The notes below the pieces were generated by a model. The model searched no databases, was not told where the DNA came from, and saw only the letters and a list, made by a program, of their open reading frames with translations. Made by a program: the position numbers and the translations under genes. From NCBI RefSeq assembly GCF_004168625.1, contig NZ_SDWW01000001.1, forward strand, positions 37,501 to 101,500: DNA of 64,000 bases, in the 5' to 3' direction. Below are positions 54,848-62,664 of the stretch, piece after piece (position 1 is the stretch's first letter; every line of letters starts with the position of its first letter). Source of the DNA: Pengzhenrongella frigida (GTDB lineage Bacteria > Actinomycetota > Actinomycetes > Actinomycetales > Cellulomonadaceae).

Positions 54848-55332
54848 CAGTCATCAGCACCACGCCAGACACCGCGACCCTGACCATGACGATCGTGGCC
54901 GACCTGGCCGCCCCGCCGAAGCGCGCCTGGCAGGTCTGGGCCGACCCGCGCCAGCTCGAGCGGTGGTGGGGCCCGCCCACCTGGCCCGCGACGTTCGTCA
55001 CGCACGACCTCGTCGTCGGCGGCGGGTCCAGCTACTACATGACCGGGCCCGACGGGGAGAAGGCGCACGGGTGGTGGCGGTTCCTGGTCATCGACGAGCC
55101 GCACACCCTCGAGTTCGAGGACGGGTTCGCCGACGAGGAGGGCACCCCCAACCCGTCGATGCCGGTCATCGTCGGACGGGTCGCTCTGACGGAGGCCCCC
55201 GGCGGCACACGCATGACCATCGTCTCGACGTTCGCTGACCTCGAGCAGATGGAACAGCTGGTCGCCATGGGCATGGTCGAGGGCATGACGGCGGCGATGG
55301 GTCAGATCGACGAGATCCTGGCCGCCGGCTGA
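54844..55332 (+). CDS. SRPBCC (AHSA1/START-like) domain protein
   Basis: A 162-residue protein. The pattern IVADLAAPPKRAWQVWADPRQLERWWGPP is characteristic of AHSA1-type SRPBCC proteins, followed by beta-strands with WWRFLVIDEPHTLEFEDGFAD and a C-terminal helix (MEQLVAMGMVEGMTAAMGQID). The fold binds hydrophobic ligands in a cavity. It is coupled to the ArsR gene by ATGA, and the pair occurs widely in actinobacteria. The physiological ligand is unknown. Confidence 0.88.
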   Translation: MTVISTTPDTATLTMTIVADLAAPPKRAWQVWADPRQLERWWGPPTWPATFVTHDLVVGGGSSYYMTGPDGEKAHGWWRFLVIDEPHTLEFEDGFADEEGTPNPSMPVIVGRVALTEAPGGTRMTIVSTFADLEQMEQLVAMGMVEGMTAAMGQIDEILAAG

Positions 55333-55342
55333 CCGCGGGAGC

Positions 55343-55411
55343 TCAGTCCGTGCCGAGGACGTAGGTCTGGATCGCGATGACCGCGGCCCCGCGGGCCCAC
55401 TGTGCCCGCGC
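55343..55411 (-). pseudogene. Remnant of a divergent gene's C-terminus
   Basis: On the minus strand a short frame reads WARGAAVIAIQTYVLGTD and stops, preceded in frame by a stop codon five codons earlier. Its composition looks like the end of a real protein rather than a shadow. It abuts the truncated MFS gene, as if one deletion removed the 5' ends of two divergent genes. I do not recognise the family. Confidence 0.35.
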
Positions 55412-56556
55412 TCAAGGACCGCCAGGGCATCGACGACACCGCGGTCTCGCTCATCGTGCTCCTGGTGTGCGCGGCCGCCGCCGCGGGCTCGGTCGCCGCC
55501 GAGCAGCTCGCCACCCGGCGAGGCAGCCGGACCGCGGTCGTCCTCGGCCTGGCCACGCAGGCCCTCGCGGTCGCGCTGATCGCGACGAGCGGCGCGCCCG
55601 TCGCGTTCGTCGGCGGGTTCGCGCTCTACGGCCTCGGCCTGGGCATGGTGGACGCCGCCGCCGGGATCCAGGGCGTGCTCGCGCAGCGGATCCTCGCCCG
55701 GCCCGTCATGTCCTCGTTCTTCGCGTGCTACACCGCTGCGGCGATCGTCGCGGCGCTCGCCATGTCTGTCCTCGCCGCCCGGCCCGGGTCGACCGCCTGG
55801 GCGCTCCTGGCCGCCGGCGCCGTGCTCGCCGCGACCGCGCTGCTCGGGCGGAGCCGGCTCGTCGCGCCCGGCCCGGCCGCCCCGGTGCCCGGCTCTGCCG
55901 TCCGGGCCGTGGCGGTGCCCGGCTCCGCCGTCGGGGCCGTGGCGGCCCGCGCCCCGCTGCCGCGCCGGGGGATCTGGCTGTTCGGCGGCGTCGTGCTCGT
56001 CGCCTTCGTCGCCGACTCGGCGGTGAGCACGTGGAGCTCGATCTACCTGGACGACACCCTGCACGCCTCGGCGGCCGTGGTTCCCCTCGGCTACGCGGCC
56101 TACCAGGCGGCCATCCTGGTCACCCGGCTCGTCGCGGACCGCTGGGCCCACCGCTCGGGCCGGGCCCGCGTCGCGGCGGTCGCCGCCGTCGTCGGTGCGC
56201 TCGGCTTCCTCCCGGTCGCCGTCCTCCCCCTCCCGCTGGCCGCCATCGTCGGCTTCGCGCTGGTCGGCGTCGGGGTGGGGGCGCTCGTCCCGCTCGCCTT
56301 CTCCGCCGCCGGCGAGCTCGACGACCGGGTCGACGAGGTCGTGGCCCGGGTGAACCTGTTCAACTACGCCGGGGCCGTCCTGGGGGCGGTCGTGGTCGGA
56401 CTCGTCTCGAACGGTCCGGGCCTGGCGATCGCGTTCCTGCTGCCGCTCGTGCTGCTCGCGTCGGTGGCCGGGGTCGCGCGCCGGTTCGCGCCGGCCGCGC
56501 TCACCGGCACCCGCGGTCAGCTCGGCCACCCCCTGGGCGCACGAGGCACAGAATGA
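55402..56556 (+). pseudogene. MFS transporter lacking its first transmembrane helix
   Basis: 384 codons from GTG 55402. The sequence begins VPALKDRQGIDDTAVSLIVL, which corresponds to the loop after helix 1 in related MFS proteins (usually ..SR.PALKD..G). Upstream the frame is closed by a TGA at 55384-55386, with no room for helix 1. Eleven hydrophobic segments follow, and the central linker carries a 10-residue repeat (VPGSAVRAVA, VPGSAVGAVA). It is probably a truncated, non-functional or altered transporter. If translated, the GTG has no obvious ribosome site. Confidence 0.6.
55885..55944. repeat. 30-bp tandem duplication in the MFS linker
   Basis: Two copies starting GTGCCCGGCTC begin at 55885 and 55915 and encode VPGSAVRAVA and VPGSAVGAVA in the cytoplasmic loop between the two halves of the transporter. 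Confidence 0.75.
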
Positions 56557-56609
56557 CCTCGCACGTCTGCGAGCCTCGGGAGCACCGGTGGGTCCCAGGT
56601 CGACCGAGG

Positions 56610-57281
56610 TCACTGCCCGCCGGGTGAGACCAGGCCCGTCTCGTAGGCGAGCACCACCAGCTGCGCGCGGTCGCGGGCACCGGTCTTCATCATCGCGCGG
56701 TTGACGTGCGTCTTGGCGGTCGACGGGCTGATGTACAGCCGCTCGCCGATCTCGATGTTCGACAGGCCGCCACCGACGAGCTGGGTGACCTCGCGCTCGC
56801 GATCGGTGAGGTCCGCCATCCCGGGGACCTGCTGCCCGGAGGCGGGATCGGGGCGGTTCAGGACGCGTTCGATGAGCGCCCGCGTCGCGATCGGAGACAG
56901 CAGCTGGTCCCCGGCGGCGACCGTGCGGATGGCATCCAGGAGTGCGCCGGGGGCGACCCCCTTGCCGAGGAAGCCGCTCGCTCCGGCGCGCAGGGCCGCC
57001 ACGACGAGCTCGTCGGTCTCGAAGGTCGTCAGGACCAGGACCTTGACGCCGGCCAGCGCGTCGTCGGCGGTGATCCGGCGGGTGGCCTCGATGCCGTCCA
57101 GGTCCGGCATGCGGATGTCCATCAGGACGATGTCGGCGCGGCTGGTGCGGGCGCGCGCCACGGCTTCGGCGCCCGTGGCGGCCTCGGCGACGACCTCGAT
57201 GTCCGGTGCCGAGTCGAGCAGGAGCCGGAAGGTGGCCCGGAGCAGGGCCTGGTCGTCGGCGAGCAGGACGCGGATCGTCAT
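56610..57281 (-). CDS. LuxR/NarL-family response regulator
   Basis: A 223-residue protein. The receiver domain has LLADDQALLR, the phospho-acceptor Asp in ADIVLMDIRMPDLDG, and LVLTTFETDELV with Lys in GKGVAPG. The C-terminal LuxR HTH is LTDREREVTQLVGGGLSNIE and PSTAKTHVNRAMMK. It is coupled (ATGA) to the histidine kinase gene upstream. Its target genes are unknown. Confidence 0.94.
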   Translation of the reverse strand: MTIRVLLADDQALLRATFRLLLDSAPDIEVVAEAATGAEAVARARTSRADIVLMDIRMPDLDGIEATRRITADDALAGVKVLVLTTFETDELVVAALRAGASGFLGKGVAPGALLDAIRTVAAGDQLLSPIATRALIERVLNRPDPASGQQVPGMADLTDREREVTQLVGGGLSNIEIGERLYISPSTAKTHVNRAMMKTGARDRAQLVVLAYETGLVSPGGQ

Positions 57282-58564
57282 GGTGCGGCTCTCTCGATGC
57301 TCGGGACGTCGGGGACCGGCTCGGCCTCGGCGGGGATGGTGGCGCTGACGAGGAAGCCGCCGTCGGCCCGGGGTTGGGCGCGGACGCTCCCGCCGGCGGC
57401 GAGCGCGCGTTCCCGCATGCCGATCAGGCCGTGCCCGGTGCCCGGCCCCCGGTGCCCGGTCGGGACCCCGGTGGCGCGGTCGTTGGCCACGCTCAGCTGC
57501 AGCTCACCGGCGCCCCAGTCCAGGGTGACCGCAGCCGGGGCACCCGGGGCGTGCTTGGTCGCGTTCGTCAGCGCCTCCTGGATGATGCGGTACGCGGCCA
57601 GGTCACCGCGCGGCGGCAGGTCGAGCGCCTCGCCGGTGACCGCGAGCCGGACGTCGCTGCCCGCCGCCCGGAACCCGCTCAGGAGCTCGTCGAGACGTTC
57701 GAGGCCCGGCGTCGGCCGCAACCCCCCGGCCGCGTCGGGGTCGCCGTCGGCGGCGTCGCCGTCCTGACGCAGCAGCCCGACCGTCGCCCGCAGCTCGTCC
57801 AGGGCCCGCCGGGTGTGCTGCGTGAGACCCCGCAGCGCGTCGGCGGCCGCCTGCGGGTCGGTGCGCACGAGGTAGTCGGCCACGGCCGCCTGGGCGTTGA
57901 CCAGGGTGAGGCTGTGAGCCAGGACGTCGTGCAGCTCGCGGGCGATCCGCAGCCGCTCACCCTCGACCTCCCGGCGGGTGTGCTCCACCCGCTCGCGCGC
58001 CTCGCGCGCGAGGCGCTTGCGGCGGCCGGCGACCATGGTGCCGATCGCGGTGGCGAGCACCACGAGGTTGAGCAGCATGACGATGTCGGTCGCCAGCAGC
58101 GTGATCGGACGCGCCACCAGGCTGACGCCCAGCAGCACCACCGCGGCCAGGCCCCCGGCGATCCAGGCCGTGCGACGCGACGTCCGGGTCGCCAACGTGA
58201 AGGCCGCGACCATCGTGGCCACCGGCACCGGTTGGTAGGCCGCCAGCGCGATCGGCGTCTCCAGGTCCGGGGCCACGAACGGCACCAGCGCGAGGTGGAG
58301 CGACTCGACCACGACCGTGGCCACCAGGACACCCAGCGGCCATCGGGTCCGCACGACCAGCGGCAGCCACGCGAGCACCGAGAAGATGAGCAGGGGTGCC
58401 CCGGGGAACTCCTGATGGCCCTGACGCTCCGTCACGGCGACGAGCATCAAGATCAAGGTCCCGACCGTGACCGCCACGTCGCCCCGGCTGGGACGCCCGG
58501 CCCGCGCCGACCCGGTGGCTGCGGTCCGCCCTCCGGCGGGCAGCGTTCCCGTGCGTGGATCCAT
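57278..58564 (-). CDS. Sensor histidine kinase (DesK/NarX type)
   Basis: A 428-residue protein beginning MDPRTGTLPAGG. Four or five hydrophobic segments (about 35-170) lead to the HisKA_3 motif IARELHDVLAHSLTLV (phospho-His) and an HATPase with YRIIQEALTNATKHAPG and GHGLIGMRERAL. It transfers phosphate to the coupled response regulator. The membrane part has no visible extracellular domain, suggesting a membrane-state or small-molecule signal. A purine-rich GGGAG lies before the ATG. Confidence 0.92.
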   Translation of the reverse strand: MDPRTGTLPAGGRTAATGSARAGRPSRGDVAVTVGTLILMLVAVTERQGHQEFPGAPLLIFSVLAWLPLVVRTRWPLGVLVATVVVESLHLALVPFVAPDLETPIALAAYQPVPVATMVAAFTLATRTSRRTAWIAGGLAAVVLLGVSLVARPITLLATDIVMLLNLVVLATAIGTMVAGRRKRLAREARERVEHTRREVEGERLRIARELHDVLAHSLTLVNAQAAVADYLVRTDPQAAADALRGLTQHTRRALDELRATVGLLRQDGDAADGDPDAAGGLRPTPGLERLDELLSGFRAAGSDVRLAVTGEALDLPPRGDLAAYRIIQEALTNATKHAPGAPAAVTLDWGAGELQLSVANDRATGVPTGHRGPGTGHGLIGMRERALAAGGSVRAQPRADGGFLVSATIPAEAEPVPDVPSIERAAP

Positions 58565-58878
58565 CGTCACCGCTCCCGAGGTGTTTCGGCGTCGTCCGCC
58601 GGCCGGCCGACAGCGTACGGGGCGCCCTGACGGACCCGCGCAGCGACAGTAGTACCCGCTGCACATCTGGGTCCCGTCGCCCAACGAGCATCGCCGTGCG
58701 GACCTGCCCGCGTCGTCGGCCGCTCGCGGTCATGCCACTACCGCACCTGCGGTAGTGGCACCGCCCCCTCGGGTGGACGACGACGGCGCCCCTCCTGCCC
58801 GAGGCTGGGAGCCGTTGCCCTCGGCCGTCCTGGCCAGGCCGTCGCCCCTGGGTGCGTCGTCGACGAAAGGCCCGTGCG
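58565..58878. promoter_or_regulatory. 314-bp divergent region between the histidine kinase and DedA genes
   Basis: This spacer should carry promoters for both directions. Its main structure is the 28-base palindrome at 58733-58760. GAAAGG (58865-58870) is the DedA ribosome site. I see no other clear signals. Confidence 0.4.
58733..58760. promoter_or_regulatory. Perfect 13-bp-arm palindrome
   Basis: TGCCACTACCGCA (58733-58745), CC, then TGCGGTAGTGGCA (58748-58760). It lies between two divergent genes, so it is more likely an operator than a terminator. No regulator gene adjoins other than the two-component system. Confidence 0.55.
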
Positions 58879-59547
58879 GTGGATGGTGTGAACGAGCTCG
58901 TGCTCGCGAGCGTGTCGGGGCCCTGGGTCTACCTCGCCGTGTTCGCCTGGGTCCTGATCGACGCGTTCTTCCCGCCGCTGCCGAGCGATGTGGTCGTGGT
59001 GGCGCTGACCGCCCTGTCGATCTCGACGGGGGTCCCGCACACCTGGGCCCTGGCGCTCGTGGCGGCCCTCGGCGCGATCGCGGGGGACAACATCTCCTAC
59101 GAGATCGGCCGCCGGATCGGCGTCGAACGGTGGCGATGGATGGCCGGCCGGCGCGTGCAGCGCGCGATCGAGTCGGCGCGCACGAGCCTTCTCCGTCGCC
59201 CCGTCGTGCTGATGCTGACGTCCCGGTACATCCCGATCGGTCGCGTGGCGGTCACCATGTCGGCCGGGGCGACCGGCTTCCCGCGCCGGCGGTTCGTCCC
59301 GCTCTCGATCCTCGCCGGCACGACCTGGTCGGCGTACATGGTCGGCGTCGGCGCGCTCGCGGGTACCTGGTCCCAGGACAATCCGCTGCTCAGCGTCGGA
59401 CTCGCCATCACGATCGCGATCGTGGCCGGGGTGCTCCTTGATCGAACCTTTGCGCATTCGGCCAAACAACGGGACCTGCGGCGCGTAAGTTCACGAGTTG
59501 AATCACCGGCTGATTCACCGCCGGAAAGGGCGATGTCCACGAGCTGA
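58879..59547 (+). CDS. DedA-family (SNARE-associated) membrane protein
   Basis: A 222-residue protein from GTG 58879. Hydrophobic segments flank FFPPLPSDVVVVAL near the N-terminus, with GDNISYEIGRRIG, LTSRYIPIGRVAVTMSAGAT and RRFVPLSILAGTTWSAYMVG, the core DedA motifs. DedA proteins are lipid-carrier flippases or needed for membrane homeostasis. The C-terminal 35 residues are charged. A PAP2 gene follows 46 bp downstream and may be co-transcribed, which would fit recycling of a polyprenyl or phospholipid carrier. Confidence 0.88.
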   Translation: MDGVNELVLASVSGPWVYLAVFAWVLIDAFFPPLPSDVVVVALTALSISTGVPHTWALALVAALGAIAGDNISYEIGRRIGVERWRWMAGRRVQRAIESARTSLLRRPVVLMLTSRYIPIGRVAVTMSAGATGFPRRRFVPLSILAGTTWSAYMVGVGALAGTWSQDNPLLSVGLAITIAIVAGVLLDRTFAHSAKQRDLRRVSSRVESPADSPPERAMSTS

Positions 59548-59593
59548 GCCCACCGCACCGCACCGCGCACCGCCCCCGCAGAAGGAGAACCGC

Positions 59594-60433
59594 ATGGCTT
59601 TGTCACTGTCCGTCGATTCTTCGGGGTCGACGACGGCGGTTGCGACGTCCCGACCCCGATGGTGGCGTGAGCTGTCCTTCGTCGGCGTGATCTACCTGGC
59701 GTACTCCCTGATCCGCAACGGGGCACCCGAGCAGGTCGCCCGCGCCCAGGACAACGCCCGGTCGATCGTCCACCTCGAGCACCTCTTCGGCCTGGACGTC
59801 GAGCACGGGATCAACGCGTTCGTCGCGTCGCTGCCGGCCCTGGCGATCCCGGCCAACTACTACTACGCGACGCTGCACCTCGCGGTCACGATGTCGGTGC
59901 TGGCCTGGCTGTATGCCGTGCGCTCGCCGGAGTACCGCCGCGCCCGGAGCGTCTTGCTGACCATGACCCTGCTCGCTCTCGTCGGGTACTGGCTCTTCCC
60001 GCTGGCGCCGCCACGTCTCATGACGGGCGGCGACTTCGTGGACACCGTGCGCTCCTTCAGCACCTGGGGCGTGGCGCCGTCGGCCCCGATCTCCACCGCC
60101 TCGAACCAGTACGCCGCGATGCCGTCGATGCATGTCGGCTGGGCCCTGTGGTCCGGGATCACGCTGGCGCAGCTCGCCCGCACGCCGCTGCTGCGGGGGC
60201 TCGGTGCGGCCTACCCCGCCACCACCCTCCTGGTGGTCGTCGCGACCGGGAACCACTTCCTTCTCGACGCGGTGGCCGCCCTCGTGCTGTTCGTCGTGGC
60301 CATCGTGATCGTCGACGTCGCGGGTCGTGCCCGCTTCGGCCTGTCCCCCGCCGTCCGCCAGCGCGACGGGGCTCTCCCGGCCGCTCCGAGCGACCGGCCG
60401 ATCGAGGCGTTGGCGAGCAGTCGGCGAGTGTGA
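59594..60433 (+). CDS. PAP2-superfamily phosphatase-like membrane protein
   Basis: A 279-residue protein. About six helices with the PAP2/AUR1-like motifs YAAMPSMHVGWALW (motif C2) and ATGNHFLLDAVAALVLF (motif C3, His and Asp). The first motif (YPLAPPRL-like LFPLAPPRLM) fits the inositolphosphotransferase/PAP2-like branch. Members hydrolyse or transfer lipid phosphates on the outer side of the membrane. GAAGGAGAA precedes the ATG. Confidence 0.85.
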   Translation: MALSLSVDSSGSTTAVATSRPRWWRELSFVGVIYLAYSLIRNGAPEQVARAQDNARSIVHLEHLFGLDVEHGINAFVASLPALAIPANYYYATLHLAVTMSVLAWLYAVRSPEYRRARSVLLTMTLLALVGYWLFPLAPPRLMTGGDFVDTVRSFSTWGVAPSAPISTASNQYAAMPSMHVGWALWSGITLAQLARTPLLRGLGAAYPATTLLVVVATGNHFLLDAVAALVLFVVAIVIVDVAGRARFGLSPAVRQRDGALPAAPSDRPIEALASSRRV

Positions 60434-60480
60434 CGCGGCTCATGTGCCGCACCTGCCCCGGAGCCCGGCCCGGACCTCGC

Positions 60481-60521
60481 TACAATTGAGGTCGCATTGC
60501 GGCCCGGTCTACCAGACCGGG
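60481..60521 (+). promoter_or_regulatory. Leader of the sigma factor gene: -10 box and hairpin
   Basis: TACAAT (60481-60486) is a good -10 box, though the -35 is weak. Downstream CCCGGTCT (60503-60510), loop ACC and AGACCGGG (60514-60521) form a perfect 8-bp stem in the 5' untranslated region, about 130 bases before the start codon. The stem could also be the end of the PAP2 transcript. Confidence 0.45.
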
Positions 60522-60648
60522 GTCTGCGTCCGACTCTCCAGATCGGCATCTTCAGGTTCACCGAGGCCCCATGGCCTCCCGGTGGCAGGCGTGTGCGGCG
60601 AATGACCGATCGACGTCGCTCGGTACCTGGATGAGAGGGCGATCACCT

Positions 60649-61665
60649 ATGTCAACGACACTCACCGCTACGGATGCGGTCTCGACGAGCGACGACGGCT
60701 ACATCCTCTCGTCGAGCGAGGACGACGCCCCCGCCCCCGTGATCTCGTCAGCCGGGGCGACGGGCGATCCCGTCAAGGACTACCTCAAGGTGATCGGCCG
60801 GGTCCGGCTGCTCAACGCCGTGGAAGAGGTGGAGATCGCCCAGCGGATCGAGGCGGGGCTCCTGGCCGAGCACCTGCTCGCGAGCGAGGCGAGCTTCAAG
60901 GACGCGACGAGGCGCGAGCTGCAGGTCATCTCGGCCGATGGCAGCAGGGCAAAGAAGCACCTCGTCGAGGCGAACCTTCGCCTGGTGGTCTCCATCGCCA
61001 AGAAGTACACCGGGCGGGGAATGCTGTTCCTCGACCTCATCCAGGAGGGGAACGGCGGCCTGATCCGCGCGGTGGAGAAGTTCGACTACACCAAGGGTTT
61101 CAAGTTCTCCACCTACGCCACGTGGTGGATCCGGCAGGCCATCACGCGCGGCATGGCCGACCAGGCACGCACCATCCGCATCCCGGTGCACATGGTCGAG
61201 ATCATCAACAAGCTGGCCCGCGTCCAGCGGCAGCTGTTCCAGTCCCTCGGCCGCGACCCCCTGCCCGAGGAGCTCGCCGCCGAGCTCGACATGACCCCCG
61301 AGAAGGTCATCGAGGTCCAGAAGTACGGCCGTGAGCCGATCTCGCTGCAGACCCCGCTCGGGGAGGACGGCGACAGCCAGTTCGGTGACCTCATCGAGGA
61401 CTCCGAGGCGGTTGTCGCGATCGACGCGGTGAGCTTCGCGCTGCTGCGCGACCAGCTGGGCCAGGTGCTCGACACGCTCTCCGAGCGCGAGGCGGGTGTG
61501 GTGACGATGCGGTTCGGACTCACCGACGGCCAGCCCAAGACCCTCGACGAGATCGGCAAGGTCTACGGGGTCACCCGCGAGCGCATCCGCCAGATCGAGT
61601 CGAAGACGATGTCGAAGCTGCGCCACCCGAGCCGGTCGCAGGTCCTGCGCGACTACCTCGACTGA
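60649..61665 (+). CDS. RNA polymerase sigma-70 factor, HrdB-like (primary or group 2)
   Basis: A 338-residue protein. Region 1.2 is [20 protein letters not shown]. Region 2 has [20 protein letters not shown] and [20 protein letters not shown]. Region 3 and region 4 ([40 protein letters not shown]) are complete and very close to the HrdB pattern. The acidic N-terminus is short (about 40 residues), unlike HrdB, so a group 2 factor is likely. Region 2.2 reads [10 protein letters not shown], where most homologues have Leu or another residue in place of the first Gly after Asn. The ATG has GAGAGGG about 9 bases upstream. Confidence 0.9.
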   Translation: MSTTLTATDAVSTSDDGYILSSSEDDAPAPVISSAGATGDPVKDYLKVIGRVRLLNAVEEVEIAQRIEAGLLAEHLLASEASFKDATRRELQVISADGSRAKKHLVEANLRLVVSIAKKYTGRGMLFLDLIQEGNGGLIRAVEKFDYTKGFKFSTYATWWIRQAITRGMADQARTIRIPVHMVEIINKLARVQRQLFQSLGRDPLPEELAAELDMTPEKVIEVQKYGREPISLQTPLGEDGDSQFGDLIEDSEAVVAIDAVSFALLRDQLGQVLDTLSEREAGVVTMRFGLTDGQPKTLDEIGKVYGVTRERIRQIESKTMSKLRHPSRSQVLRDYLD

Positions 61666-61685
61666 CGCGACGGAGCGCCCGCGTC

Positions 61686-61701
61686 TGTGAGTCAGATCAC
61701 A
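61686..61701. promoter_or_regulatory. Crp/GlxR-type site TGTGA-N6-TCACA
   Basis: TGTGA (61686-61690), six bases, TCACA (61697-61701) exactly matches the Crp-family consensus. It lies 20 bases after the sigma factor stop and about 95 bases before the short ORF of the vestigial ABC unit. A cAMP-receptor-type regulator could act here. Confidence 0.6.
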
Positions 61702-61795
61702 GGCACGGGCGGTGACTATTGCCCTGCCGGCCGGGATGGGTTGCTGACAGGGCCGGACGTCTCCGCGCCCTGCACCCAGCCGGAGGTACCTCGTC

Positions 61796-61933
61796 GTGCG
61801 GAAATCCAGGTCCCCCAGGGGCATCGCGGTGCTCGCGGTCGTGAGCGTCGCAGCGGCGGGCTGGCTCTTCTGGCCGCTGCGCCCGCCGCGCCGCGTCCCC
61901 ACGGACGTCCGTCGCGGCGAAGTAGCCATGTGA
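61796..61933 (+). CDS. 45-residue membrane-anchored small protein, possible remnant of an efflux adaptor
   Basis: GTG 61796, with GGAGG about 9 bases upstream, encodes a 45-residue protein. It starts MRKSRSPRGIAVLAVVSVAA, one hydrophobic segment, followed by WPLRPPRRVPTDVRRGEVAM. This is the pattern of the first residues of MacA/HlyD-type membrane fusion proteins (anchor, then ..V..GDV..), stopped by TGA. The ATPase start overlaps this stop (GTGA), so it is translated. Whether it is functional or a truncated adaptor is open. Confidence 0.5.
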   Translation: MRKSRSPRGIAVLAVVSVAAAGWLFWPLRPPRRVPTDVRRGEVAM

Positions 61934-62664
61934 ATCCTCCAGCCGCTGAGCTGGTCGGGGTGCGGGTGGAGTACCCGTCGCCGCAGGGCCAGGTCGTGGC
62001 GCTGCGCGACGTGTCGTTCACCTGCCCGGCCGGGACGTCGACGGCGTTGACGGGCCCCACCGGCAGCGGGAAGTCGACGCTGGTGGCGGTGCTGTCGTTG
62101 CTGCGCCGGACGACGTCGGGCACGGTGCGGATCGGTGGCCATGACACCGCCGGGCTGTCCGGCCGGGAGATCGCGGGCCTGCGCTCGACCAAGATCGGCG
62201 TCGTGCTCGCGTCGTTCCACCTGGAGACGTCCCTGACCGCGGCGCAGAACGTGATGATGCCCTGGTTCTTCCGGGCCCGCCGCGCGCCCCGCCGCGAGGC
62301 CCAGCTCCGGGCCGTCGAGCTGCTGGACGCCCTGGAGATCGGGGACCTCGCGGACCGGAGCCCGCACACGATGACCGGCGGCCAGCGGCACCGCGTGGCG
62401 ATCGCGCGGGCCCTGTTCAGCGATCCGGCGGTGTTCCTGGCGGACGAGCCGGCCGACCACCTCGACGAGGACGCCGCGACCGAGGTGGCGACGTTGCTGC
62501 TGTCCCTCCCGAGCCGGTTCGGCACCGCCGTCGTGCTGGTCACGCACGATGAGGCGATCGCGGGGCGTGCCGACCGGCGGGTGGACCTGGTCGGGGGCGA
62601 GATCGCGACGCCTACCGGGTCTGCCCCACGGCTCGCACCCACGACGACGTCGTCATCGTGGTGA
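61930..62664 (+). CDS. ABC transporter ATP-binding protein with degenerate motifs
   Basis: A 244-residue LolD/MacB-like ATPase. Walker A GPTGSGKST is intact and the H-loop THDEAIAG is present. The Q-loop Gln is absent (GVVLASFHLETSLT; family form ..FQ.F.L), the signature is MTGGQRHRVAIARAL and Walker B reads VFLADEPADHLDEDA. No permease follows. Activity may be reduced. It is preceded by the 45-residue possible adaptor remnant and overlaps the convergent CU044_5270-type gene by 53 bases. Confidence 0.8.
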   Translation: MNPPAAELVGVRVEYPSPQGQVVALRDVSFTCPAGTSTALTGPTGSGKSTLVAVLSLLRRTTSGTVRIGGHDTAGLSGREIAGLRSTKIGVVLASFHLETSLTAAQNVMMPWFFRARRAPRREAQLRAVELLDALEIGDLADRSPHTMTGGQRHRVAIARALFSDPAVFLADEPADHLDEDAATEVATLLLSLPSRFGTAVVLVTHDEAIAGRADRRVDLVGGEIATPTGSAPRLAPTTTSSSW

